A stretch of DNA of 64,000 bases from Caulobacter sp. UNC279MFTsu5.1 (GTDB lineage: Bacteria > Pseudomonadota > Alphaproteobacteria > Caulobacterales > Caulobacteraceae), in assembly GCF_900114015.1 (NCBI RefSeq), contig NZ_FORN01000017.1, forward strand, positions 32,236 to 96,235. Reading direction: 5' to 3'. Positions within the stretch are counted from its first letter, which is position 1. Each line of letters begins with the position of its first letter. The translations under genes and the position numbers were made by a program. Shown here piece after piece: positions 26,001-34,660 of the stretch. The notes under the pieces are model-generated. The model searched no databases. It was not told where the DNA came from and saw nothing but the letters and a program-made list of their open reading frames with translations.

Positions 26001-26238
26001 GCCCGTCGAGGCGGTGCTCACCGGCACGGTCGGCCGCCTGCGGGCGGTCCTGACCACCGCCTTGGTCGCCATGCTGGGCTTCCTGCCCATGGCCGTCGCC
26101 ATCGGCCCCGGGGCGGAGGTGCAGAAGCCGCTGGCCACCGTCGTCATCGGCGGCCTGCTGACCTCCACGGCCCTGACCCTGCTGGCCCTGCCCGTCTTCG
26201 CGGCCTGGCTGGCGTCGCGGGGGCGGCGGCTGAGATGA
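23074..26238 (+). CDS. czcA: CzcA-type heavy-metal RND efflux transporter
   Basis: The 1054-residue protein has the 12-helix RND plan with two large periplasmic loops. Helix 4 contains D414, D420 and E427 in DFGLIVDGAVVVIEN, spaced exactly as the proton-relay residues of CzcA (D402, D408, E415) and unlike the Cus-type pattern. This points to divalent cation export (Co, Zn, Cd or Ni) driven by protons. Caulobacter is known to carry two such systems (CzrCBA for Cd/Zn and NczCBA for Ni/Co); I cannot say which this matches. The gene is the last of the operon. Confidence 0.93.
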   Translation: MLARLIDLSVRFRWIVALLAVALLAYGGSQLAGLPIDAVPDITNRQVQINTVAPALGPEEVERQVTFPVETALAGLPGLVETRSLSRHGFSQITAVFTDATDLYFARNLINERLQAARANLPDGLEPAMGPPVTGLGEVYIWTVELSGAAARPGALYVTPEGDRLTSDIQKATYLRTVQDWIVAPQLKTLKGVAGVDVLGGYVKQYVVQPDPAKLSTFGISLPQLIEALEHANRVEGAGYVQRGGEAYIVRADARVKTLTELAETPVGRRDGAVVRVSDVATVVVGQAPRLGSASEAGREVVIGTALMLAGENSRTVAARVGQRLKDIQASLPAGVVVKPVLDRTDLVDATIATVEHNLAFGALLVVAVLFVALGNIRAAVITALVIPLSFLFAAIAMRRFGISGNLMSLGALDFGLIVDGAVVVIENTLGRLALRRTERGRPLDARERIEIAASSAREMARPAAFGQAIILMVYAPLLAFEGVEGKMFGPMAATVMFALAGAFVLSLTFVPAMAALLVGEPKGHGETRVMTAAKAWFEPLLRRLVARPVAVAAGAGVALLIGVAAFLSLGREFIPTLDEGDLMVQASRVPSVSLEQSQAMQFRIEKTLSAMPEVALVFTRTGTAEIASDPMPPSASDTFVILKPRKAWPDPRLPKARLVERMEGALAQHLGNAYEFTQPIQMRFNELIAGVRSDVAVSIYGDDFAVMDQTARKVAKALGGVRGAADVKVEQVSGQPTITATVDRTAAAALGVHASDAADALAIGLGGREAGHILEGDRRFDVVVRLDEQRRNDPAIMGQLPVMPEGAPAGTAAIPLSTLARFDAAEGPNQISRENGKRRIVVQANVRGRDLGGFVADAKAAVRDEIQLPAGSWLDWGGQFENLERASARLMVIVPVVFLVIAVLLYLALGSAAEAALVFACVPLALVGGAAALALRGAPFSISAAVGFIAVSGVATLNGLVLMQSIRQQLALGLAPVEAVLTGTVGRLRAVLTTALVAMLGFLPMAVAIGPGAEVQKPLATVVIGGLLTSTALTLLALPVFAAWLASRGRRLR

Positions 26239-26265
26239 CCCGGCGGCCCGGCCGTCCAGACGCAG

Positions 26266-26290
26266 AAAAACGCCGCCCCGAGGGGCGGCG
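26266..26290 (-). terminator. Intrinsic terminator of the second TonB receptor
   Basis: CGCCGCCCC and GGGGCGGCG (26271-26279 and 26282-26290) form a perfect 9-bp stem. On the minus strand it is followed by five T residues (26270-26266). It lies between the convergent czcA and receptor genes. Confidence 0.8.
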
Positions 26291-26316
26291 CTGCAGGGGG
26301 AGGATTGGTGACCGGC

Positions 26317-29280
26317 CTAGCCGCCGAACTTGTAGCGGAGGCTCACCCCGTAGATGCGGCCGTTCATGAAGGACTGGCGCAGGATGTCGGTGTCGTAGCC
26401 GTTGTCGGGCTCGCCGACATAGCGGTTCGGCGCCTTATTGGTGATGTTCGACGCCGTCAGCGACAGGGTCAGGTCCTTGCGCAGGTTGAAGTTCACCGAC
26501 GCGTCGAGCAGGCCGTAGCCCTTCAGGTAGCGGCCGTCGATCGGGTTGGCCGCGACCCCGAACAGCACGTAGTCCGAGCGGTAGGTGTAGACGAGGCGGG
26601 CCGACACGAAGCCGTTCTCGTAGAGGCCGGCGACGCTGTAGTTGTCGTCGGACTGGAAGGGCTGGCGGACGATGGTCGTCGGTCCCGTCGCGCCCAGCAA
26701 CTTCACAGGCAGCTCGGTCTTGACGTGGGTGTAGGAGCCCTGGATGCCGAAGTTCTTCAGGACGTCCGGCAGGAAGCCGTAGTCGAAGAAGGTCTGGAAG
26801 GCCAGTTCGACGCCCTTGGCCGTGCCTGGGTCGGCGTTGACCGGCGTGGTGATCCGATATTGCCCGGCGGGGCAGCTGTTGGTCTGCGGAGGCGTAATCG
26901 GTCCCGCCGTGGCGACCGTCTGGCAGTTCTGGACGCCGAGCACGAAGCCGTCGATCTTCTTGTAGAACACCGCCGCCGAGACGTAGCTCGTGCCGTTGAA
27001 ATACTTCTCGAACGACAGGTCGTAGCTGTCGGCCCGCAGCGGCGCCAGGTCGGCGTTGCCTTGCGAGCCCGTGCCGTCGGCGGGGTTGACCGAAACCGTC
27101 GGGTTGATGTCGCCGACGCCGGGCCGGGTGATGCCCTGGCCGTAGCCGAACCGCAGCAGGGTGTCGGGGGTGATGTAGCCGGTGATGTTGAAGGTCGGCA
27201 GGACGTCGGTATAGGCGTTGCTGCGCTTGTTCGGGATGATGACGGCCGTGCCGCTGCTGGTGTCGTTGATCCGGGCCTCGGCGTCCAGGTCGGTGCGGAC
27301 GACCCGCACGCCGATGTTGCCGCGGATCTTGTCGTTCAGGAAGCTGAAGTCGGCCACGCCGTAGCCGGCGAAGGTCGCCTCGGTCGCCAGGCGGCGCGAC
27401 AGCAGGACTTCCGGCAGCGAGTCCTCGGCGGGGATGCCAGCCAACGGGAAGCGGTTGCGGACGTTGTCGCCCAGCAGGGCGTCCGGGTTGAAGGTCAGGA
27501 AGCCGCCGCCGTAGCCAGCGTCGCCGTCCAGCCAGTTGGTGTGCGAGCCGTTGACCAGGTCCGGAGCGCTGGTGGCGAAGATGGCGTTCGACTGGTTGGC
27601 CGTCAGGGCGGCGCCGTCGGTCGTCAGGTTCTTGCCGCTGAACGAGTAGTTATAGAACTTCGACTTCTTGCGGTAGTACCGCGTGCCGAACTTGATGTCC
27701 TCGATGAAGCTGCCGTGCAGCTTGTACTTGCCGTCGAACTGGGCGGCGAGGCCGGCGTCGTCGTAGACGTTGTTGGTGCCGTTGGCGTAGTTCAGGAACG
27801 CCCAGGTGCTGGGGCTGCCCAAATCCGGGCCGGAGATCGAGACCTGCTGCGGCAGGCCGATGGCGCGGGTGGTGTTCCAGGCCAGGCCGGCCCGGGGCGT
27901 CATGACGACCGCGCGGTTGTCTTGGTGCTGGTCGGCCTTGACGTAGGAGAGGTCGAACTTCAGGTCAAGGTCGTCGGTCGGGCTCCATTTGACGCCGCTG
28001 GCCAGGATCCAGGTCTTGTAGAGCCGGTGCTCTTCACCGCCCATGCTGCTGAAGGTCGAGCCGACGAACGTGCCGCTGCCGAAGCGCTGGCCGGCCAGGA
28101 CCACGTCGTCGCCGCCGTTGGCGTTGCGGCTGGTCAGGCCCTCGGTGGTGCTGAACGGGGTGACGACCAGGTTCTGGAGGTAGCGGCTGTCGCTGGAGTT
28201 CAGGAACCGGTAGCTCTGGTGATAGAGGTACGAGTTGTAGTTGCCGTCGACATAGAATTCGAGGTTCGGCTTCGGCTTCCACTGGAAGGCGCCGTTGACG
28301 CCCTTGCGGGTGCGCTGGATGTCTTCCTCGTTCTGGTTGACCTGCACGCCGGCGAAATTGATCAGGTTGGCGCGCTGGGCCGGCGTCATCGCCAGGGCGT
28401 CCGAATTGCTCACCGAAATCAGGCACGACAGGTCGGAGCGGCTGGCGAGAGCCGCGTTGTAGGCCGATCCGAGATTGGCGGCGCTGCAGTCGCTGCTATT
28501 GGCGGCGGCCACCCGCCGCAGGTTCGCGCCGCCGGGGCCGGGCGCATTGTCCGAACGGTTCCAGCTCTTCTGGTAGTTGGCGGCCAGCAGCAGGCCCATC
28601 TCGCCGTCGCCGACGTTCCAGCGGTTGGCCACCAGACCGAAATATTCCGGCTGCAGGCTTTTGACCATGTCGTTGTACTTGCCGGAGATCGCGGCGCTGG
28701 CGGTGAAGCCCTTCAGGTCCAGCGGACGGCGGGTGCGCACGTCGACCAGGCCGCCGATGCCGCCCTCGATGTGCTCGGCCGACGGGTTCTTGTAGACGTC
28801 GAGCCCGGCGATCATGCCCGGGATGGCGGCCTCGATGTTGAACTCGCTGCCGCCAGCGGTGAAGTAGGAGCGGCCATCGACCTGGGACGCAGTCTGGCCC
28901 GACAGGCCGCGGATGGTCAGGCCCGAGCCGACGCCGACCGGCGAGGCGCCTTCGCCGCCGTAGCGATAGCCCTGCACGCCAGGCACGCGGGTCAGGGTCT
29001 CGGCGACGTTGGGATCGGGCAGCTTGCCGATGTCCTCGGCGCGGATGGAGTCCACCACTTCCATGGTGTTCTTCTTCATCGACACGGCCGACTGCAGGCT
29101 CTGGCGAATGCCGGTGACCACCACCTCCTCGACGGCTGTCTCATTGGGCGCTGGGGACGCCGTCTGGGCGCTGGCCGCCGTCCAGCCGGCCGCCAGCAGG
29201 GCGGTCATCGACGCGGTGGCCAGGAGTCGCCCGTTGACCAGGCGGTTGCGGGTCGGGCGGTTGTGGGCTGGCTTCGACAT
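26317..29280 (-). CDS. TonB-dependent receptor of the carbohydrate locus
   Basis: The 987-residue protein has a signal peptide (about 1-38, ending ASAQ), a TonB-box-like segment (VEEVVVTGIRQSLQSAVSMKKN) and a plug with VADSIRAEDIGKLPDPNVAETL-like sequence (here VVDSIRAEDIGKLPDPNVAE), the hallmark of the Xanthomonas/Caulobacter oligosaccharide receptor family (TIGR01782). The barrel follows to about residue 987. Two LacI-type operator sites precede it (29466 and 29578) and glycoside hydrolases lie upstream, so import of an oligosaccharide is likely. The identity of the sugar is not readable. Confidence 0.92.
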   Translation of the reverse strand: MSKPAHNRPTRNRLVNGRLLATASMTALLAAGWTAASAQTASPAPNETAVEEVVVTGIRQSLQSAVSMKKNTMEVVDSIRAEDIGKLPDPNVAETLTRVPGVQGYRYGGEGASPVGVGSGLTIRGLSGQTASQVDGRSYFTAGGSEFNIEAAIPGMIAGLDVYKNPSAEHIEGGIGGLVDVRTRRPLDLKGFTASAAISGKYNDMVKSLQPEYFGLVANRWNVGDGEMGLLLAANYQKSWNRSDNAPGPGGANLRRVAAANSSDCSAANLGSAYNAALASRSDLSCLISVSNSDALAMTPAQRANLINFAGVQVNQNEEDIQRTRKGVNGAFQWKPKPNLEFYVDGNYNSYLYHQSYRFLNSSDSRYLQNLVVTPFSTTEGLTSRNANGGDDVVLAGQRFGSGTFVGSTFSSMGGEEHRLYKTWILASGVKWSPTDDLDLKFDLSYVKADQHQDNRAVVMTPRAGLAWNTTRAIGLPQQVSISGPDLGSPSTWAFLNYANGTNNVYDDAGLAAQFDGKYKLHGSFIEDIKFGTRYYRKKSKFYNYSFSGKNLTTDGAALTANQSNAIFATSAPDLVNGSHTNWLDGDAGYGGGFLTFNPDALLGDNVRNRFPLAGIPAEDSLPEVLLSRRLATEATFAGYGVADFSFLNDKIRGNIGVRVVRTDLDAEARINDTSSGTAVIIPNKRSNAYTDVLPTFNITGYITPDTLLRFGYGQGITRPGVGDINPTVSVNPADGTGSQGNADLAPLRADSYDLSFEKYFNGTSYVSAAVFYKKIDGFVLGVQNCQTVATAGPITPPQTNSCPAGQYRITTPVNADPGTAKGVELAFQTFFDYGFLPDVLKNFGIQGSYTHVKTELPVKLLGATGPTTIVRQPFQSDDNYSVAGLYENGFVSARLVYTYRSDYVLFGVAANPIDGRYLKGYGLLDASVNFNLRKDLTLSLTASNITNKAPNRYVGEPDNGYDTDILRQSFMNGRIYGVSLRYKFGG

Positions 29281-29588
29281 GGTTTCCCCTCCGGATGTCT
29301 CGTTGCGCCGCCCGGTCGGGGCGACGGTAGCGTACGGCGCGCACGGCCCCGCCGTGACGCTCCGACGCAGTTGCGGTTGGCCTCTTCGTTTCGCTCCTGA
29401 ACGGCCCGCGGCAGCGCCGAGGCCATTTCATTTTCGTTCTGACGACGTCTCCGCCGTTGCAGTACTGTTATCGATATCAAAACAAATGGCAATACGTCAA
29501 TTGTCCTACCATTGGCGGATTATCGGGGTTGAAAGCGACGAAATGGCTGCGGAATCCGCGCCCGCACACGCGAGGGTAGTTATCGATA
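29281..29588. other. 308-bp regulatory region upstream of the receptor
   Basis: No gene is seen. The stretch holds the operator-like site at 29466-29479 and the inner part of the one at 29578-29591, with unusually AT-rich sequence around 29460-29520 that suits a promoter for the receptor. Confidence 0.6.
29466..29479. promoter_or_regulatory. LacI-type operator, receptor-proximal
   Basis: TGTTATCGATATCA is a 14-bp palindrome with one mismatch around a central CG, as in LacI-family sites. It lies 186 bp upstream of the TonB receptor start. Confidence 0.65.
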
Positions 29589-29591
29589 TCA
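29578..29591. promoter_or_regulatory. LacI-type operator overlapping the GH43 stop codon
   Basis: AGTTATCGATATCA matches the locus consensus at 12 of 14 positions. It overlaps the TGA of the GH43 gene (29589-29591) and lies 112 bp upstream of the other receptor operator, a spacing that would allow looping by a tetrameric or paired regulator. Confidence 0.6.
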
Positions 29592-31340
29592 TTCCCGCGC
29601 CGAGCGCCCGGTCGATTCCGCCATGGGCGCGACCTCGAACGAGTCGACGTCGGTCCATCCGATCCGCGTGGCGGTGTAGGCCGGCCGGCCCGAGGCCGCC
29701 TGGCTGAAGAGGCCCATCTGCGCCCCGACCCATCGCCCCGGCTTGCTGACGAACGGCTCGCCCAGCGGCGTGTACGACACCCCGTCCAGGCTGTAGCTGA
29801 ACACGACCCTGGCGTGGGTCGAACGCAGCATCGACGGCGCATAGTGCGCGAAGCTCGGCGGCGGGTCGGCGACGGTGACCGGCGAGGCGCTGAGCCTCAG
29901 ATAGACGCTGGCCGGCGCCGAAGTCAGGCCCACCGTGATCCGTTCGGGCTGGAAGGCGTCGGCCCCGACCCGGTCGACGCGCACCAGACGCACGCCGTCA
30001 GCCGTCTTCTCCAGGCCGATCCAGGCGTAGTCGGCGCCGAACATCACCAGGCCGGCGCGCTCGCCGACGGCCTTGGGCGCGAAGTCGATCCTGATCGTGG
30101 CGCTGAAGCTCGGGCCGGGCAGCTTCTGGGTCAGCAGCGCGCCGGCTTCCCAGAGGTTCTCCGGCGAGGAGATGGACTTCAGGCGCAGGGCGCCGGGCCG
30201 GGCCGTCAGGCTGCTCCAGTCCTCGCCGGGATTGGCGTTCCACTGCCAGGCCAGGGACAGCGCGCCATCGAAGGTGTCGCTGGCCTGGACCGCGGTCGGG
30301 GCCTGCGGCTTGTCGACCTTCGGCTTGCGCCACCGCAGCACCGGTTCGCCCCGGCCGTCGCCGTCCAAATCCTGCCCGATCACCGGCCAGCCGCCCTTCC
30401 AGGCCATGGGCTCCAGCCACACCCGCCGGCCGTAGGAGTCGGTGTCCTGGAAATGCAGGAACCAGTCCTCGCCCTTGGGCGTGGTCACCCAGGCGCCCTG
30501 GTGGGGACCGTTGATCTGCGTTTTGCCCTGGTCGAGGACGTTGCGGCCTTCATAGGGCCCCAGTGGGGCGCGGGACCGGAAGACTCCTTGCCAGCCGCCC
30601 TTCACGCTGCCGGCCGGGGCGAAGATGTAGTACCAGCCGTCGCGCTTGTAGAGCTTGGGTCCCTCGGTGGTGAACCAGGGCGACGGCCCGAACGTGGTGG
30701 CGACCTCCGGAAGCTTGGCGCCGTCGATCAGGGTCACCGGCTCGCCGACCGTCCTGTCGCCGGCCGCGTTCAGGCGCCGGGCGGTGATGACGTTGCTGAA
30801 CCCCGCCCGGCTGCCGGCCCAGGCATGCACCAGCCAGCCCTGGCCGTCGTCGTCCCAGAAGGGGGCCGGATCGATCGCCCCCTTGCTGTCGTCGACCAGC
30901 ACCGGCGCGCTCCAGGGTCCGGCCGGGTCGCTCGCCGTGACCCGGAAGATCCCGAAGTCCGGATCGGGATAGTAGATCATGAACTGGCCGTCGTGGTGGC
31001 GGATGGCCGGCGCCCAGACGCCGCCGCCGCGTCGCGGCGTCGCGTGATGGGCCGCCGGCGTGATCCGCGGCAGGGCATGGCCGATCAGCGTCCAGTTGAC
31101 CAGGTCGGTCGATTTCAGGATTGGCAGGCCGGGCACATTGGTGAACGACGAGGCGGTCAGATAGTAGGCGTCGCCGACCCGGACGACGTCCGGATCGGAA
31201 TAGTCGCCGGCCAGAACGGGGTTGCGATAGGTCCCGTCCCCCTGATCGGCGGCGAAGGACGGCGGCGCCGTCTGGGCCAGGACCACGCTGCTCATCGCCG
31301 AGGCGAGAAGCGCGCCCAGGATGGATCTGGCCAAAGGCAC
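29589..31340 (-). CDS. Exported GH43-family glycosidase
   Basis: From a GTG at 31340 the protein has 583 residues. GGAG 7-8 bp upstream and only 11 bp to the GH97 stop support this start; a longer frame overlaps GH97. A signal peptide (to about 24, VVLAQ) precedes a five-bladed GH43 domain: catalytic base in AGDYSDPDVVRVGDAYYL, the pKa Asp in IDPAPFWDDDG and the acid Glu in TTEGPKLYK. A C-terminal beta-sandwich (about 375-570) resembles the GH43 C2 domain of beta-xylosidases. Likely a periplasmic beta-xylosidase or alpha-arabinofuranosidase. Second gene of an operon with GH97. Confidence 0.88.
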   Translation of the reverse strand: MPLARSILGALLASAMSSVVLAQTAPPSFAADQGDGTYRNPVLAGDYSDPDVVRVGDAYYLTASSFTNVPGLPILKSTDLVNWTLIGHALPRITPAAHHATPRRGGGVWAPAIRHHDGQFMIYYPDPDFGIFRVTASDPAGPWSAPVLVDDSKGAIDPAPFWDDDGQGWLVHAWAGSRAGFSNVITARRLNAAGDRTVGEPVTLIDGAKLPEVATTFGPSPWFTTEGPKLYKRDGWYYIFAPAGSVKGGWQGVFRSRAPLGPYEGRNVLDQGKTQINGPHQGAWVTTPKGEDWFLHFQDTDSYGRRVWLEPMAWKGGWPVIGQDLDGDGRGEPVLRWRKPKVDKPQAPTAVQASDTFDGALSLAWQWNANPGEDWSSLTARPGALRLKSISSPENLWEAGALLTQKLPGPSFSATIRIDFAPKAVGERAGLVMFGADYAWIGLEKTADGVRLVRVDRVGADAFQPERITVGLTSAPASVYLRLSASPVTVADPPPSFAHYAPSMLRSTHARVVFSYSLDGVSYTPLGEPFVSKPGRWVGAQMGLFSQAASGRPAYTATRIGWTDVDSFEVAPMAESTGRSARE

Positions 31341-31351
31341 GGGCGTCTCCG

Positions 31352-33322
31352 CTACAGGGGTTCGAAGAAAATGGCCTGGCCGCCGCTGGGCGCCAGGGCC
31401 AGGGACAGCACCGTCTCGGCGGTGACGGGGACCTTGCGGACGACCACGGGCGTCTCGAACGCCGCGCCGCCGGCGGGACCGTCGGCGAACACCGTCGCCA
31501 TCCATCGCCCCCGCCCCAGGAAGGCCAGCGGGGCCTGCAGGACACGCGGCGTCTCGTTGGTCATCGCGCCCAGGAACCAGCGCTCGCCATGACGCCGCGC
31601 GACCATGACGTGCTCGCCGATGGCGCCCGACAGGGCCCGGGTCTCGTCCCAGGTCGTCGGGCACTCGTCGAACCATTGCAGGTCGGGCCAGGCGCGGCCG
31701 GCGTACTTGTCCGGCGTGTCGTACCAATAAAGGAAGGTCAGCGGATTGTAGTAGACCGCCGCCATGGCCAGCTGGTGGGCGTTGGTCGTCTGGTTCTTCG
31801 GGTGGGCGTAGCAGATCGTGTAGTCGATCGGTCCGGCCACGGCGCGCGTGAACGGCAGGGTGACGTTGTGGCGGGCGGTCGGGAACTGCTCGTTGCCGCG
31901 CACCCCTTCCAGGGCGACATAGTTGGGCAGGGTCCGTTCCAGGCCGGCCGGCCGCAGGTTGTCGTGCAGATTGACCAGCAGCCGGTGCTCGCCGCAGGCC
32001 TTGACCAGGTCGAAGATGAAGTCGTTGTCGGCCTGGCGGCCCTCCCAGACGAAGCCGAACTTGATCCCCGCCACGCCCCAGCGGCGATAGGTGTCCAGGA
32101 TCGCATCCCGCTGGCGCATGGCCGGCACGCGGTCGACATAGAGGATCATGCCGATCCCCTTGGCGCGGGCCGCGTCGATGATCCGCTGCAGGTCCAGGCC
32201 GGCGATCGGGACGGTGGCGTCGCCCGGATCCGTGCCGTCGCCGTACCAGTGGGCGTCGAACTCGACATAGTCGAGCTTCCGCGCGGCGGCGAAGTCCACC
32301 ACCTTCAGCGCCGCTTCGGTGCTGTAGGGTTTGCGGATCCGCACCGCCCGGCCCGGCTTCACCCAGCTGACGTCGCCCAGGAGATTGGGCGTGGCCAGGG
32401 TCGGGATCAGGTCGGCCCGCTCGATCAGGCCGGCGACGTCGTCGGCGAGGATCAGGACACGCCACGGCGTGGCCTGGCCCGCGTCGAGCCCGAAGGTCGG
32501 GGCCGGCGGCGTGTCGCCGGGGCCCGACCAGCCGGTGGCGCGACCCGGATAGCGCATCAGGTGAACGGCCAGCCCCTCGCCCGGATCGGCGGCCGGACGC
32601 AGCATGGCGCGCGGATAGTGCAGGCGATCGGACTCGGCGATCAGCACGGCGGCGCCATTCGCCAGCACGGCGGTGACCGGCAGGTCGGCCAGAGGACCGA
32701 CGTCGGAGCTGCCCGTCAGGTCCGGATGGGCGACCGGCGCCAGGGCCGCGGGCGTCGAGCGCTGGTACTCGCCCTCGTCCCGGCTGGAATAGACCTCGAC
32801 CCCGAGGGGCAGGTTGAAGGCCGTCGCCTCGCCGGCCAGGGTCACGCCCTGCCCGCCCGGCGCCTGGCGAAGCACATAACGGACCGCACAGCCGGCGTCA
32901 TAGGCCCGGGCCACCACGGCGAAGGCGACGCCCGTCTTGGCGTCCCGCAGGTCGACGGTGATCTCCTCGCAGGCCTGACTGTAGGCGTCCCTGACCCCGA
33001 AGGCCGGCGCCCAGGTTCCCGTCAGCCGCCGCCGCGACACGGAAACGACCGTCGCCTCGGCCCCCAGCTGGCCGCCGTCGGCCAGGACCAGCCCCAACCG
33101 GCTCGGACGAAGCACCTCGCGGCCGTCGCGCCGGACGCTCCAGGACAGCCCGCCGCCGCGCGCGTCCAGGTCCAGCCGCACCCGACCGTCAGGCGAGACT
33201 ACCCGCAGCGGCTTCGACGCCGCCCGCGGCTTGGCCAAGGCGGCGCTCACGGCCCCGAGGGAGGCGGTCGCGGCGGCGGCCAGCAGGACGAAGCGACGGC
33301 GGTCGACGGGCAGGCGGACCAT
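31352..33322 (-). CDS. Exported GH97-family glycosidase
   Basis: The 656-residue protein has a twin-arginine-like signal (DRRRFVLLAAAATA, about 7-30), an N-terminal beta-super-sandwich and a catalytic barrel from about 290. The barrel segment WGVAGIKFGF has Gly423 where retaining GH97 alpha-galactosidases carry the nucleophile Asp. LEGVRGNEQF keeps E472 and E478, as expected for the inverting alpha-glucosidase-like branch (from memory of the family). The ATG overlaps the TGA of a 20-residue upstream frame. A perfect operator lies 144 bp upstream. Predicted exo-alpha-glycosidase of the periplasm. Confidence 0.88.
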   Translation of the reverse strand: MVRLPVDRRRFVLLAAAATASLGAVSAALAKPRAASKPLRVVSPDGRVRLDLDARGGGLSWSVRRDGREVLRPSRLGLVLADGGQLGAEATVVSVSRRRLTGTWAPAFGVRDAYSQACEEITVDLRDAKTGVAFAVVARAYDAGCAVRYVLRQAPGGQGVTLAGEATAFNLPLGVEVYSSRDEGEYQRSTPAALAPVAHPDLTGSSDVGPLADLPVTAVLANGAAVLIAESDRLHYPRAMLRPAADPGEGLAVHLMRYPGRATGWSGPGDTPPAPTFGLDAGQATPWRVLILADDVAGLIERADLIPTLATPNLLGDVSWVKPGRAVRIRKPYSTEAALKVVDFAAARKLDYVEFDAHWYGDGTDPGDATVPIAGLDLQRIIDAARAKGIGMILYVDRVPAMRQRDAILDTYRRWGVAGIKFGFVWEGRQADNDFIFDLVKACGEHRLLVNLHDNLRPAGLERTLPNYVALEGVRGNEQFPTARHNVTLPFTRAVAGPIDYTICYAHPKNQTTNAHQLAMAAVYYNPLTFLYWYDTPDKYAGRAWPDLQWFDECPTTWDETRALSGAIGEHVMVARRHGERWFLGAMTNETPRVLQAPLAFLGRGRWMATVFADGPAGGAAFETPVVVRKVPVTAETVLSLALAPSGGQAIFFEPL

Positions 33323-33384
33323 CAGCGCGCTCCGGATCCGCGCGTGACCCGGGCGCGAACGCGCCTGCAGAGCGGGTTGATCAT
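33322..33384 (-). CDS. Possible 20-residue leader peptide coupled to GH97
   Basis: An ATG at 33384 with an excellent ribosome site (GGGAGG, 5 bp upstream) opens a 20-residue Arg-rich frame starting MINPLCRR. Its TGA overlaps the GH97 ATG (TGATG). GH97 itself has no comparable site directly before its ATG except inside this frame, so re-initiation may deliver its translation. Confidence 0.45.
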   Translation of the reverse strand: MINPLCRRVRARVTRGSGAR

Positions 33385-33465
33385 CGTCGCCTCCCGGACA
33401 CTGGCCTTCGGCGCTCCGCGCCGTGACCTCTTTATCTCGTCGTCGACATCCAGCGGCGCGACGAT

Positions 33466-33479
33466 TGATATCGATATCA
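33466..33479. promoter_or_regulatory. LacI-type operator of the GH97-GH43 operon
   Basis: TGATATCGATATCA is a perfect 14-bp palindrome. It lies 144 bp upstream of GH97 and 39 bp from the end of the lacI gene at 33518. Confidence 0.72.
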
Positions 33480-33517
33480 TTTCTCCTTCGAGAACGTCAA
33501 TCTCGACCCGGCGCGCC

Positions 33518-34549
33518 TCAGCCGGCGGGCGAGGCGGTCGATTGACGAACCATCAGGGTCAGGTCGGCCAAGACGTGCTTGCGGGAGCGATCATCGTCGG
33601 CGTCGCGCCGCGCCAGCCCAGCCGCCAGCTCCACCGCGGTGGCGGCCATGTCGGCGATCGGTTGGTGGATGGTCGTCAGCTGCGGCCAGATCGTCGAGGC
33701 GACGGGCGTATCGTCGAAGCCGGCGATGCTGAGCTCGGTCGGCACGGCGATTCCCAGGCCGTGGGCGACGGCGCTGACGGCGGCGGCCATGTCGTCGTTG
33801 CAGGCGAAGATCGCCGACGGCCGGCGACGCAGGCCCAGCAGCTGTCTGGCCGCCGTCAGACCCGAGCGATAGGTGAAGGCCCCCTCGACGACATGGGCGT
33901 CGGGCACGGCCAGGCCCGCCTGCGCCATCGTCGCCCGGAACCCCTCCTCGCGCCGCGTGGCCGTCGAGTGCGTCGGGTCGCCCCGGACGAAGGCGATGTC
34001 GACATGACCCAGCTCGATCAGGTGTCGGGTCATCATCGCCGCGCCCGCGAAGTCGTCGATCGCCACCGAGGTCACGCCCGGGGACGGCCTGGCCGTGGTG
34101 AAGCTGACGGGCTCGACGCCGGCGGCGGCCAGGAGCTTGAGGATCTTGGGATCGTCGCACAGCGGCGGCGGCAGGACCACGGCCCCGACGCCCGCCTCGA
34201 TCAGCTTGACCACCGCCCTGGCCGGGGCGGGATGAGCGGCCGTCGGCTCGATCAGCAGCTGGCAGCCGATTTCGCCGGCCTTGCGGAAGGCGCCCATCAG
34301 GAACGCGCTGAGGTTGGACGAATTGGGATTGGAATACAGCACCCCGACCTGGGCCACGCCGGTCCGCGTCGCCCGCGCCACGGCGTTGGGGCGGTAGCCG
34401 AGCTCATCGATCGACTTCAGCACCTTGGCCCGCGCCGCCTCGCTGATGAAGGCGTAGTCGTTGATCACCCGCGAGACGGTCATCGAGGAGACGCCGGCGT
34501 GCTTGGCCACGTCGTGCAGCGTCACGCTGGGGCGTCGTTTTCCGCTCAA
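33518..34549 (-). CDS. LacI-family regulator of the carbohydrate locus, copy A
   Basis: From a TTG at 34549 (GGGAGAG 4-5 bp upstream) the protein has 343 residues; an ATG at 34609 in the same frame is less convincing. The HTH reads TLHDVAKHAGVSSMTVSRVIN with Ser-Met at the two specificity positions. The core shows the usual FACNDDMAAAVSAVAHGLGI and IAGFDDTPVASTIWPQLTTIHQPI. It resembles the regulator at 40040 throughout (YSNPNSSNLS against YSNPSASYLS), so the two arose by duplication. It lies just upstream of the GH97-GH43 operon and is likely its regulator. Confidence 0.9.
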   Translation of the reverse strand: MSGKRRPSVTLHDVAKHAGVSSMTVSRVINDYAFISEAARAKVLKSIDELGYRPNAVARATRTGVAQVGVLYSNPNSSNLSAFLMGAFRKAGEIGCQLLIEPTAAHPAPARAVVKLIEAGVGAVVLPPPLCDDPKILKLLAAAGVEPVSFTTARPSPGVTSVAIDDFAGAAMMTRHLIELGHVDIAFVRGDPTHSTATRREEGFRATMAQAGLAVPDAHVVEGAFTYRSGLTAARQLLGLRRRPSAIFACNDDMAAAVSAVAHGLGIAVPTELSIAGFDDTPVASTIWPQLTTIHQPIADMAATAVELAAGLARRDADDDRSRKHVLADLTLMVRQSTASPAG

Positions 34550-34660
34550 AAGGCTCTCCCACGCGGGCCGCCCCACGCACGAACGGCTCCTGGCCGACAT
34601 TCTAGCCAAGATTTGCCGGCTATCGCCTAGGTTAAATCGTCGAGGCGCGGAGGCGGCGGG

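Noticed and set aside
26305..29400. 1031-residue plus-strand frame antisense to the second TonB receptor
   Set aside because: Same reason; no recognisable domain and low-complexity composition.
29589..32465. 958-residue frame joining GH43 to an extra N-terminal region
   Set aside because: The added part lies in a wrong frame of GH97; a GTG with a ribosome site at 31340 starts the true GH43 signal peptide.
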